The notes beneath the pieces are model-generated. The model was given only the letters and a program-made list of their open reading frames with translations. It was not told the origin of the DNA and did no database searches. From Oscillospiraceae bacterium (GTDB taxonomy: Bacteria; Bacillota; Clostridia; Oscillospirales; Ruminococcaceae), in contig JAEDHF010000071.1 of assembly GCA_016297165.1 (NCBI GenBank), positions 1-9,618 on the forward strand: DNA of 9,618 nucleotides, given 5' to 3'. How positions within the stretch are numbered: position 1 is the stretch's first letter; each line of letters begins with the position of its first letter. Below are positions 1 through 7,335 of this stretch, one piece after another. The translations under genes and the position numbers were made by a program.

Positions 1-85
1 AGTTCAGCAAGTCCGGCAGGCGCAGCGTGTGCCGCAACAGCCGCAAGTTCAGCAATTTCAACAAGTTCAGTGGGTGCAGCAAGTC
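1..85 (+). repeat. Gln-rich coding repeat (imperfect AGTTCAG-based units)
   Basis: AGTTCAGCAA occurs exactly at 1-10 and 46-55, and AGTTCAG again at 64-70. The two 10-base copies are 45 bases apart, so they stay in frame and encode VQQ-type units. About half the residues here are Gln. Such tracts expand and contract by slippage. The repeat may extend beyond the left edge. Confidence 0.6.
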
Positions 86-2335
86 CCGAGGACACGGCGA
101 AGCAAAAAGCCGTTAGTAATTGCGATTACATCTGTTATTTTGGCGGGAAGTCTTGCAATAACAGGATTTTGGTATCCCGGATTCATCAGAAATACGTTTA
201 AGGGCGGCGACAAACCCGTTACAATGATAGAAGCAAAGGCGGCATCTGCAAGAATTCCTACCGATACAAACGGAAAAGGAACGACCGTCGGCAGCGTCGA
301 GGAAAACGGTTTTTCGCTCCATGTTGAGGACGGCACATTTTCAAAGGAAGGCACTCTGACGGTAACGCCTTTCGATGAGCAAAAGCTCTCTAAAATCGAG
401 AACAAATCCGCCTATGAGTTTCTTTCCACTCCCGTAGAAGTAAAATGCGACGCATATTCGGGCGGATTTTTTGCGGAAGATGTGGTTTACACCGTTCCTA
501 TGCCAAAAGATGCAGATGATTTGGGCAGGTATGTGTTCGGATATTTTGAAGAAGAAACAGGCGAGGTGCGCTATCTTGAGCCTGACAGCTTTGACCTGGA
601 AAACGGAACGATGTCTGTTGTGCTTCCGCACTTCTCAAATATCTTCAGTGCGAAGCTTACAAAGGCAGAGGAAAAGGAGCGGTTTCTGAACGAGTACAGT
701 ATGAAGCTTGCGATCGAGGAGTCGGAGCAAAAACGCGCGGCTGCCGAGCTGGAGCCTTACGTTAAGGCGAAAGTAGCAGCGCTTGGACTGACGAAAAAAG
801 CTGCCGCCGACCTTGTTCAGTCAACAGTGAATTATATGAGCGGCTGTTATAAGGACGAAAAAGGCAAAAAAGTAGATTGGGTGGAAACTGCCGGCAAGAG
901 CGTCACCTCTATTGCAAGAGGATTTTACGAAAACGATATGGACACCTTGCAAAGCGGTCTGGAAGACACACTAAACGGCGCTCTGATGCACGCTTGGGAT
1001 GAGAGAAAATTCAGCGAAAAACTCGATAAGGTGCTGGGTTCGGAATTTGCGGGAAGTACAACCGGCGCGCTTCTTTCCAGCTCAAACGGAGTTGCCAGAA
1101 TGGCGGGAAGATTGGTAGAAGGCGACTGGAAGGGTGCCGGCGAGGAGCTTGGCGGCGTAATGCAGAATGTTCACCCGTCTGTTGAGTTATGCACCAAGAG
1201 CGCGGTATTGCTGGTTTCTATCGGAAATACCGCCATGGTCAACTGGAAATCAAACATGGTAGATGAGATGTATAATATCTACAAAAACGGTGCGAGAGGT
1301 CTTTTTGGTATCGAGGTTAAACCCAATGACAGAGAATCTTTCCTGGAGTTCTTTAACAACGAAATTGGCGGAATATACGCTTACAGAGGCGTTTCCCGTT
1401 TTTACAATCTGGACAAAATCGCAGAAGTTTGTGAGAGATACGGCTGGGAGGAAAAGACTTACAACGAATTATCGGATGAGAAAAAAGCAATATTTAATAA
1501 ACGCGCCACTGACAGTCTTATGGAATACTTTGACCTTCGAATGTCGCAGGAGAAGCGCGCGGCAGAAATAAAAGAGGTGGAGGGCAGGTGCATTGAAACA
1601 ATGCTCAATTCTTCCTACGGCGTACTATATTCGAGTAATTACAGGGAATTTTTCGGGGAGGAGTCCGCAAGCGATTACAGCTTGACCAGAAGGCTTGAGC
1701 GTCTTGTCAATGTAAGAAGGTTTATCTCGCAGTACATCGACCTGAATAGGCTTGAATGGCTTTCCGACGACCCCGAATGCACTAATATGGGCGACCTTTT
1801 GAATGAAAGGGTAATGCTTGCTTCCAAAAAACCGAAGAGCGTTGCTATCGATGAATTCATCAAATTTCTCAAGGAACAAGGTCTGCTGAATAAGGATTTT
1901 GATTTCGATGAACCGGACAGCTCATCTTCATCAACATCATCAACATCATCTACGGTTGAATCATCCGATATATCGGAACCCGAAGTCGAGCCGATGTTTG
2001 AAGGCGGGATTGACGCGTTTATTGGAGAATGGTATGAAGCGAACGGAAGGCGGACTATCTTATACAGAGAAGGCAACAATGTTATCGTTAAACAACCCGA
2101 TTTGCCTTGGTACGGCGGAGACGTCAGCTGCACGGAATATACGGCTGAACTTGATGAGAGTACCGCAACGCTCACTCTTAAAGGCATCACAACATGGGTG
2201 AGCAGCTCTCTGGATTCCGATGAACGTCAGCTTGAGATGGACGCATCAAGCTCGAGCTTGACTTTCACGGCAACGGAGTTCTATGATGGAGGAATTATGG
2301 CTGTCAATTCTTCGGGAAAGACTTTGACAAGATAA
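2..2335 (+). CDS. Single-pass membrane protein of unknown function, modular, 5'-truncated by window edge
   Basis: I do not recognise a named family. The frame is open to the left edge, so the true start lies outside the window; the GTG at 29 has no ribosome binding site and sits inside a Gln-rich stretch, so it is not the start. Residues below are counted from that GTG. Order of parts: Gln/Val/Pro-rich segment (window start to about residue 20); basic RTRRSKK; hydrophobic membrane helix about 28-49; a beta-rich domain about 75-215 with GTFSKEGTLTVTP, vaguely like ZU5-type modules; a long helical region about 220-625 containing a Gly/Ser/Ala-rich part (about 340-405) with hydrophobic AVLLVSIGN; a Ser/Thr-rich linker about 630-650; and a C-terminal beta-rich domain from about 660 (FIGEWYEANGRRT) resembling small lipocalin-like modules. 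Gln-rich linkers ahead of one membrane helix often follow an N-terminal zinc ribbon in clostridial proteins; that part would be outside the window. The large C-terminal part is probably extracellular (inferred). Convergent with the pst operon. Confidence 0.85.
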   Translation, partial: VQQVRQAQRVPQQPQVQQFQQVQWVQQVPRTRRSKKPLVIAITSVILAGSLAITGFWYPGFIRNTFKGGDKPVTMIEAKAASARIPTDTNGKGTTVGSVEENGFSLHVEDGTFSKEGTLTVTPFDEQKLSKIENKSAYEFLSTPVEVKCDAYSGGFFAEDVVYTVPMPKDADDLGRYVFGYFEEETGEVRYLEPDSFDLENGTMSVVLPHFSNIFSAKLTKAEEKERFLNEYSMKLAIEESEQKRAAAELEPYVKAKVAALGLTKKAAADLVQSTVNYMSGCYKDEKGKKVDWVETAGKSVTSIARGFYENDMDTLQSGLEDTLNGALMHAWDERKFSEKLDKVLGSEFAGSTTGALLSSSNGVARMAGRLVEGDWKGAGEELGGVMQNVHPSVELCTKSAVLLVSIGNTAMVNWKSNMVDEMYNIYKNGARGLFGIEVKPNDRESFLEFFNNEIGGIYAYRGVSRFYNLDKIAEVCERYGWEEKTYNELSDEKKAIFNKRATDSLMEYFDLRMSQEKRAAEIKEVEGRCIETMLNSSYGVLYSSNYREFFGEESASDYSLTRRLERLVNVRRFISQYIDLNRLEWLSDDPECTNMGDLLNERVMLASKKPKSVAIDEFIKFLKEQGLLNKDFDFDEPDSSSSSTSSTSSTVESSDISEPEVEPMFEGGIDAFIGEWYEANGRRTILYREGNNVIVKQPDLPWYGGDVSCTEYTAELDESTATLTLKGITTWVSSSLDSDERQLEMDASSSSLTFTATEFYDGGIMAVNSSGKTLTR
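1918..1964 (+). repeat. Trinucleotide-like coding repeat for a Ser/Thr linker
   Basis: A run of TCATCA/ACATCA units (9-base periodicity ATCATCAAC) encodes SSSSSTSSTSST between the helical region and the C-terminal beta domain of the membrane protein. It is a flexible interdomain linker and is likely to vary in length between strains. It is not a CRISPR: there are no spacers and the frame is kept. Confidence 0.65.
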
Positions 2336-2516
2336 GGCAGGCGCGAAAACACCGCCCTTGTATTTGCGAGCGTATCTCAGAAAACCGTTTAATTGACGGC
2401 AAGCAGAGTATGAAAATAATGGTGACCGTATTGCCATTGTGTTTATACCACAAACCGCTACGGGTTACGGTGGAGAGTATGGAGTAGGTTCGTGGGTTGC
2501 TATGTGCGTATTGTAA
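2336..2516 (+). pseudogene. Probable decayed 3' end of a coding sequence, product unknown
   Basis: There is no start codon with a ribosome binding site, but two stretches read like protein. In the frame of the upstream gene, past its TAA, 2345-2389 reads ENTALVFASVSQKTV and then stops at 2390-2392. In another frame, 2397-2516 is open for 39 codons, including ENNGDRIAIVFIPQTATGYG and then GEYGVGSWVAM, ending at TAA 2514-2516. That stop is only three bases before a strong terminator hairpin, exactly where a real gene should end. The simplest reading is the tail of a gene broken by a frameshift and loss of its 5' part. It could also be chance open frame in a 3' untranslated region. I do not recognise the peptide. 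Confidence 0.4.
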
Positions 2517-2519
2517 ATC

Positions 2520-2551
2520 GTCTGTGGTTTCAAAAAATCACAGACTTTTTT
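2520..2551 (+). terminator. Intrinsic terminator, + strand
   Basis: An 11-bp stem (2520-2530 with 2535-2545, one G-U pair) closes a four-base CAAA loop and is followed at once by six T residues. It ends transcription coming from the left, either of the large membrane-protein gene or of the coding remnant that stops three bases before it. Confidence 0.85.
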
Positions 2552-2660
2552 ATCGCCAAAATTCAGAAAATTCGCAGCCGATCCGCCTTGATATATGCAT
2601 ATACTTTCTCATCACTTCGTCAGCGTTTTTGTCTGAAAAGGTGAGGAGAGATTTTGCGTT
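2552..2660. other. Spacer between two convergent terminators
   Basis: This AT-rich stretch lies between the + strand and - strand terminators. The short open frame that covers it on the + strand (2497-2688) runs across both hairpins and has no ribosome binding site, so I see no gene. A small ATATATGCATATA palindrome is present with no evident role. Confidence 0.5.
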
Positions 2661-2700
2661 AAAAAATCCGCAGTTGCTTCATTTCTGAAGCTTCTGCGGA
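2661..2700 (-). terminator. Intrinsic terminator of the pst-pho operon
   Basis: Read on the - strand: a 7-bp TCCGCAG/CTGCGGA stem, a 2x2 A-rich internal loop, a 6-bp GCTTCA/TGAAGC stem and a GAAA (GNRA-type) tetraloop, followed by six T residues (2666-2661). It begins six bases after the phoR stop codon. On the + strand the hairpin is followed by an interrupted T run, so weak bidirectional activity is possible. Confidence 0.85.
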
Positions 2701-2706
2701 ATATTT

Positions 2707-4365
2707 TTATTCGTTTTTCGGGAAAATAACGGTAATCTCCGTACCCTTATTTTCCTCGCTTTTAAGGATAATTTTACCCTTGTGGAGCATTACCCCATGC
2801 TTTACTATGGAAAGACCGAGCCCTGTACCGCCGGATTTTCTCGAATGACTCTTATCAACCCGATAAAACCGCTCGAAAACCCTCTGCTGATGCTCGGCGG
2901 GAATACCGACCCCCGTATCCGAAACAACAAGACTGACTGCTTCCCCGGTTTCGTTTATCTTAACCTCGACCTTTCCGGAATCCTTGCTATATTTTACCGC
3001 ATTGTCGCAAAGGTTATAGATTACCTCGAAAAGAAGCTGTTTTACTCCGAGAATACAGCCCTCGTCCCCCGAAACACTTATGTCGATAGCTTTTTCACGG
3101 GCGCTGTCGGCTATTATGCCGCAGACCTCTTTTGAAAGGGAAAGGAGAGATACCTTTTCTGCGGGCATTTCGCTGCCCTCGTCAAGCTGTGACAGCTTTA
3201 TTATATCCTCTACGAGCCGTATAAGCCGTGAGGCTTCCTCTCTGATATGTCCTACAAATCGGGGAAGATCCTCCTGTTTTACAAGCCCGTTTTCTATAAG
3301 CTCGGCGCTTCCCGAAATAGACTGTAAGGGCGTTTTAAGCTCATGGGAAACGTTAGCGGAAAACTCCCGTCTTAGCCTTTCGGCGTTGGCCTGCTCCGTT
3401 ATATCGAAGCAGAGTATTACCGTTCCAACTGTTTCGCCCTCTGTTTCGATTCTGCTGATATCAAGCTGATATTCCCGTTCGTTTCGGCTTATTCTTATCT
3501 CGCTGTGCCCTTTTGAAACTGCATTTTCAATGGCGCCGCTTATTTCTGTGCGCCGTTCTATGGTAAGAAAATCCTTACCCGTGCAGTGGGCTTCTGCACT
3601 GAAAAGCTCAATAGCCGCAGGATTTATTGTGAGTATGCACCTGTTCTTATCCAGAAGTATAAGCCCCTCGTGCATATTTTCGGTAATAAGCCCGAATTCT
3701 TCCTTTCGCCTGTTAAGCTCCGCCGCCTTTTCCTCAATCTTCATATTCTGCTTATGAATACGGACAAGAAGGGGAGAAAGCTCCTCGTAAGCGTTATTCT
3801 CCGTAGGCTTATCAAGGTCAAGCTTATTCAGCGGCTCAATTATCTTTTTAGCCATTTTATGGGCGATTACCGCTGAAATAGCAACTGCCACTATCATAAC
3901 CAGAATTATAGGATAAAGAAGCCCCATAAGGAGAGAAAAAACGCTTGCCCTGTCGGTTGAAATTCTAAGAATCGTTCCGTCGGAAAGAAGCTTCGCTTCG
4001 TAAAGCGTTTCCTCCGTAAGGGTAGCGGACTGGCGAGCGCTGCTGCCCCAGCCTGTTTTAATCGCTTCGGAAATTTCCTCTCGGTTAAGGTGGTTGTCCA
4101 TCTCCGCCTTCTCTGCCATTGAGTCGAAAAGAACCCTTCCGTCGGCGGCTATCCAGGTAAAGCGGTAACCGCCTGAGCTTAGCTTACCGAGATAGGCTTC
4201 TCCGGACTGCTCCGTTCCCGTAGAGGCTATTGAAAGAGCGTCCTTAAGCTCCTTTATCTCTATGGAGTTGAAATATCCGTAGAAAAAGCTTGTCAGAATA
4301 ATAAGGGTCGCCGCTAATACTATAACCGAGGTGGTAAGAATGGAGCGAAAAATTTTAGTTGTCAT
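2707..4365 (-). CDS. phoR: Phosphate-sensing histidine kinase PhoR
   Basis: Membrane sensor kinase of the phosphate regulon; it phosphorylates PhoB when phosphate is limiting. At 552 aa it has the long Gram-positive architecture. Visible parts: membrane helix about 9-32; an extracytoplasmic sensor about 33-142 (Cache/PDC-like by length and analogy with Bacillus PhoR, inferred); second helix about 144-168; a short HAMP-like linker about 170-205; a PAS domain about 222-325; the H-box FSANVSHELKTP with phospho-accepting His341; and an ATP-binding domain with the N-box NLCDNAVKYS (Asn455), DTGVG (Asp483), FERFYRVD and SGGTGLGLS (511-519). No catalytic residue is missing. The ATG overlaps the phoB stop by 11 bases, and its GGAGG site lies inside the phoB coding sequence six bases upstream, which favours coupled synthesis. 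Being last in the pst operon supports PhoR over other kinases. Confidence 0.93.
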   Translation of the reverse strand: MTTKIFRSILTTSVIVLAATLIILTSFFYGYFNSIEIKELKDALSIASTGTEQSGEAYLGKLSSGGYRFTWIAADGRVLFDSMAEKAEMDNHLNREEISEAIKTGWGSSARQSATLTEETLYEAKLLSDGTILRISTDRASVFSLLMGLLYPIILVMIVAVAISAVIAHKMAKKIIEPLNKLDLDKPTENNAYEELSPLLVRIHKQNMKIEEKAAELNRRKEEFGLITENMHEGLILLDKNRCILTINPAAIELFSAEAHCTGKDFLTIERRTEISGAIENAVSKGHSEIRISRNEREYQLDISRIETEGETVGTVILCFDITEQANAERLRREFSANVSHELKTPLQSISGSAELIENGLVKQEDLPRFVGHIREEASRLIRLVEDIIKLSQLDEGSEMPAEKVSLLSLSKEVCGIIADSAREKAIDISVSGDEGCILGVKQLLFEVIYNLCDNAVKYSKDSGKVEVKINETGEAVSLVVSDTGVGIPAEHQQRVFERFYRVDKSHSRKSGGTGLGLSIVKHGVMLHKGKIILKSEENKGTEITVIFPKNE

Positions 4366-5041
4366 GTTCTGCCTCCATACGATAGCCTACATTTCTTACC
4401 GTTTCTATCATTTCGCCGCAGTTGCCCAATTTCTGCCTTAAGGTACGTATATGCATATCAACGGTACGGGTTTCGCCGATAAAATCCGATCCCCATATTT
4501 CGTTGAAGAGAACGTCCCTTGTGAAAACCTTACCCTTATTCTTCATAAAAAGGGTAAGAAGCTCAAATTCCTTGTATGTAAGAGCAATACGCTTTTCGTC
4601 CACAAAAACCGTTCTTTCATCGGGGTTAAGCCGTATGCAGCCTGCTGTAAGTACCGCCTTTTCCTCTTTTCGGGCAGGAGTACTTCTCCTTAGCACCGCC
4701 TTAACCCTTGAAATCATCTCCATCATACCAAAGGGCTTAACGAGATAATCGTCGGCACCCAGATCGAGCCCCTTAACCTTATCGAATTCCGCTCCCTTGG
4801 CGGTAGCCATAATTACGGGAATATCCATATATTTCGGAGAGGCTTTAAGTATTTTTAAAAGCTCAATTCCGTCCTTACCGGGGAGCATTACATCAAGAAT
4901 AATAAGGTCCGGTCGTTCTGTTTCAAGGGCTTCAAGAAAGCTTTCGCCCTCCTCGAAGCCTTTTGCATCAAAGCCTGTGGACTGCAGGGCATAGACCTCT
5001 ATATCCCTTATGCTTGCGTCGTCCTCAACGCACCATATCAT
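4355..5041 (-). CDS. phoB: Phosphate regulon response regulator PhoB/PhoP (OmpR family)
   Basis: DNA-binding response regulator, 228 aa, normal length for the OmpR class. The receiver domain (about 1-118) has the acidic pocket EDD at 6-8, phospho-accepting Asp50 in LDVMLPGKDG, Thr80 and Lys102 in VKP. The C-terminal winged helix (about 128-223) has the recognition-helix region RTVDMHIRTLRQKLG (192-206) followed by ETVRNVGYRM. When phosphorylated by PhoR it should bind direct repeats ahead of phosphate genes, very likely the repeats found upstream of pstS here. The start ATG has AAAGGAG about nine bases upstream and lies 25 bases after the phoU stop. The name phoB follows the Pst context; in Bacillus-style naming it would be phoP. 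Confidence 0.93.
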   Translation of the reverse strand: MIWCVEDDASIRDIEVYALQSTGFDAKGFEEGESFLEALETERPDLIILDVMLPGKDGIELLKILKASPKYMDIPVIMATAKGAEFDKVKGLDLGADDYLVKPFGMMEMISRVKAVLRRSTPARKEEKAVLTAGCIRLNPDERTVFVDEKRIALTYKEFELLTLFMKNKGKVFTRDVLFNEIWGSDFIGETRTVDMHIRTLRQKLGNCGEMIETVRNVGYRMEAEHDN

Positions 5042-5066
5042 ATAATCAACTCCTTTATGACGGAAG

Positions 5067-5711
5067 CTATGAAACCTTATGCTCTCCCGTTACCGAAAAA
5101 ATTACCCATTCGGCAATATTTACTGCATGGTCGCCGATACGCTCGAAATACTTTGTAATCATCAGTAGGTCAAGGGCATATTCTCCCTTTTCGGGGCTAT
5201 CGGCTATCATTTTTATAAGGCTTTTCTTTATCCTGTCGAAATAATCGTCAACCTTGTCGTCGTGGGCAACTACCGATTTTGCCAGGTCGATATCCTTTTT
5301 TACATAGGCGTCAACGCTGTCGGTAACCATAGTAATAGTTTCGGAAGCCATATCCCGTATATGAATGGCTTCGTCGGCAGTCCTGCCCTCGAGATAGGTT
5401 ATAATCTCCGCTATATCCTCCGCCTGGTCGCCGATACGCTCCATATCGGTAATCATTTTAAGGGCGGCGGAAATCTGCCGTAAATCCCTTGCTACGGGCT
5501 GCTGCTGCAAAAGCAGCTTAAGGCATCGGGATTCAATTTCTCTTTCCTTTCGGTCGATATCCGAGGATATAGGCGCAACCCTTTCAGCAAGGACAACATC
5601 CCCAGCAGAAAGCGCCTTTGAGGCGAGGGCGATTGCCTCCTCACAGAGAGCGCCCATTTCAATAAGCTCTGTATTAAGGCAGGCAAGCTGTTCATCAAAT
5701 CTACTTCTCAT
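5067..5711 (-). CDS. phoU: Phosphate signalling protein PhoU
   Basis: A cytoplasmic all-helical protein that links the Pst transporter to the PhoR kinase and keeps the Pho response off when phosphate is plentiful. At 214 aa it has the usual length and the two tandem three-helix bundles of the family. Each bundle carries the signature metal-binding motif: TDMERIGDQAEDIAE (88-102) and KYFERIGDHAVNIAE (187-201), with acidic pairs such as Glu91/Asp95 and Glu190/Asp194. Its ATG shares one base with the pstB stop (TAATG), so translation is probably coupled; a GGAAGG sequence lies about nine bases before it. The stop is TAG. Position between pstB and phoB fits its role as the bridge between transport and signalling. 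Confidence 0.95.
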   Translation of the reverse strand: MRSRFDEQLACLNTELIEMGALCEEAIALASKALSAGDVVLAERVAPISSDIDRKEREIESRCLKLLLQQQPVARDLRQISAALKMITDMERIGDQAEDIAEIITYLEGRTADEAIHIRDMASETITMVTDSVDAYVKKDIDLAKSVVAHDDKVDDYFDRIKKSLIKMIADSPEKGEYALDLLMITKYFERIGDHAVNIAEWVIFSVTGEHKVS

Positions 5712-6466
5712 TATCCAAACCTTCCTGTAATATAGTCTTCGGTACGTTTCTTTTCCGGCTGTGAAAAGAGCTTTTCGGTGTTGCCGTATTCGATAAGCTC
5801 GCCAAGAAGAAAGAATGCCGTATTGTCGGAAATTCGGACTGCCTGCTGCATATTATGAGTTACTATAACTATAGTATAACTCTTTTTCAGTCCGATTGCA
5901 AGTTCTTCTATTTTTGATGTTGAAATAGGGTCGAGAGCAGAGGTCGGTTCGTCCATAAGGAGAATTTCCGGCTTAACCGCTAAAGCCCTTGCTATACAAA
6001 GTCTTTGCTGCTGACCTCCCGACATACCGAGGGCGTTCTTTTTAAGTCTGTCCTTTACCTCGTCCCAGATTGCCGCGTCACGAAGAGACTGCTCAACTAT
6101 TTCGTCAAGCTTAACCTTACTTTTTATACCGTGGGTACGTGGACCATAAGCAATATTGTCATAGATACTCATAGGGAAGGGATTAGGCTTCTGAAAAACC
6201 ATTCCTATTTCACGGCGAAGCTCGTTTACATCAACGGAGCTGTCGTATATATTCCTGCCGTTATAGCAAACCTCTCCCGTAATCCTTACCGAGGGGATAA
6301 GGTCGTTCATACGGTTAAGGGTTTTCAGAAAGGTGGATTTTCCGCAACCCGAGGGTCCGATAAAGGCAGTAATACTTTTTTCGGGAATAGCTATGCTTAC
6401 GTCCTTAAGGGCATGGGTTTTATCATACCATAAATTAAGATTATTTGCAGTTAGTATTTCACTCAT
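5711..6466 (-). CDS. pstB: Phosphate ABC transporter ATP-binding protein PstB
   Basis: The ATPase that powers phosphate import from the cytoplasmic face of the PstC-PstA channel. At 251 aa it is the usual PstB length. Visible motifs: Walker A GPSGCGKST (37-45); Q-loop VFQKPNPFPMSIYDNI with Gln92, whose PNPFPMSIYDN stretch is typical of PstB; ABC signature LGMSGGQQQR (146-155); Walker B ILLMDEPTSALDP (168-180) with catalytic Glu173; and the H-loop VTHNMQQA with His204. All residues needed for ATP hydrolysis are present. The start ATG lies 17 bases after the pstA stop with AAAGGA about eight bases upstream, and the 3' end overlaps phoU by one base. Confidence 0.97.
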   Translation of the reverse strand: MSEILTANNLNLWYDKTHALKDVSIAIPEKSITAFIGPSGCGKSTFLKTLNRMNDLIPSVRITGEVCYNGRNIYDSSVDVNELRREIGMVFQKPNPFPMSIYDNIAYGPRTHGIKSKVKLDEIVEQSLRDAAIWDEVKDRLKKNALGMSGGQQQRLCIARALAVKPEILLMDEPTSALDPISTSKIEELAIGLKKSYTIVIVTHNMQQAVRISDNTAFFLLGELIEYGNTEKLFSQPEKKRTEDYITGRFG

Positions 6467-6483
6467 TTTATTTTCCTTTCGGG

Positions 6484-7335
6484 TCAGAATTTCCGCTTTT
6501 TCGCAAAATAACGGCTGACTAAGGCTGCGGAGAGATTTATAAGCATAGTAAGCACCATAAGTATCGCCGCAATAGCAAAGGCTATGCCGAATTCGCCCTG
6601 TTCCTTTGCATATACATAAAGGGCAACGGTAAGGGTAGCACCGGGGCTGCTAAGCCCTTCGGCAATTCCGTTAAGGGCATGGGCGAAGCCTGCTGTAAAT
6701 AAAAGGGCGGCAGATTCGCCGAGAATTCGTCCTACCGAAAGAATACAGCCCGTAATAACCCCGTCAACACAGCCCGGGAGAACAACTGTTCTTATTACTC
6801 TCCATTTTCCTGCCCCTAAACCGAAGGCACCGTCACGATAGCTCTGTGGTACGGTTTTAAGGCTTTCCTGAGTAGTTCTCATAATTGTCGGCAGGTTCAT
6901 TATGGCTAAGGTTAAGGCACCTGCCAGCAGGGAGGTTTTAAAGCCTAAAAACTGGCAGAAAAACAGCATACCCACAAGACCGTAGATAATCGAGGGAATG
7001 CCCGAAAGGGTTTCCGCCGCATATTCAATAACCGCCACAATTCGCTTATTCTTCGCATATTCCGTAAGATAAATCGCCGCCCCCACACCGAGGGGAAGAA
7101 CGATTATAAGGGTCATCAGCACGATGTATAGAGTGTTAAGAATATCGGGCAGTATGCCTATTTTTCCGCTTATGTAGCTTGGCTTCGTGGAGAGCAGCTC
7201 CCATGAAATATTCGGAATACCCTTAATAAAAACGTAAACGGCAATAAATATTACAAGAGCGGCGGTAAGTCCCGTAGAAATATACATAGCCGCCTTCAAA
7301 GCCGCAATATATAGCTTTCTTTTCTTACTTAGCAT
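6484..7335 (-). CDS. pstA: Phosphate ABC transporter permease PstA
   Basis: One of the two membrane subunits of the Pst phosphate importer. It is 283 aa with about six hydrophobic helices (roughly 16-38, 66-90, 107-131, 137-155, 193-216 and 250-275). The cytoplasmic coupling loop that contacts PstB is visible as SYRDGAFGLGAGKWRVIRTV (166-185), followed by VLPGCVDGVITG; GIPSIIYGLVG (112-122) is the conserved permease stretch also seen in PstC. The positively charged MLSKKRK start is cytoplasmic. The ATG shares one base with the pstC stop (TGATG) and has AAGGAG about nine bases upstream. PstA versus PstC is assigned by order and by the shorter first periplasmic loop. Confidence 0.95.
   Translation of the reverse strand: MLSKKRKLYIAALKAAMYISTGLTAALVIFIAVYVFIKGIPNISWELLSTKPSYISGKIGILPDILNTLYIVLMTLIIVLPLGVGAAIYLTEYAKNKRIVAVIEYAAETLSGIPSIIYGLVGMLFFCQFLGFKTSLLAGALTLAIMNLPTIMRTTQESLKTVPQSYRDGAFGLGAGKWRVIRTVVLPGCVDGVITGCILSVGRILGESAALLFTAGFAHALNGIAEGLSSPGATLTVALYVYAKEQGEFGIAFAIAAILMVLTMLINLSAALVSRYFAKKRKF

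Noticed and set aside
29..31. GTG as the start of the large membrane-protein gene
   Set aside because: The frame continues open to the window edge with the same Gln-rich composition, and no ribosome binding site precedes this GTG.
1918..1964. Short-period repeat considered as a CRISPR or satellite
   Set aside because: The units are contiguous, have no spacers, and encode an in-frame Ser/Thr linker.
1675..2190. A 171-codon open frame on the - strand opposite the membrane-protein gene
   Set aside because: It is a shadow of the real gene: its Ser/Asp-rich segment is the antisense of the Ser/Thr linker repeat, and it has no ribosome binding site or recognisable domain.
2497..2688. A 63-codon + strand open frame after the large gene
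   Set aside because: It runs through the + strand terminator and most of the opposing terminator hairpin, has no ribosome binding site, and does not read like a folded protein.
3080..3469. A 129-codon + strand open frame inside phoR
   Set aside because: It is antisense to the highly conserved kinase core of phoR, so it is a by-product of that coding sequence.
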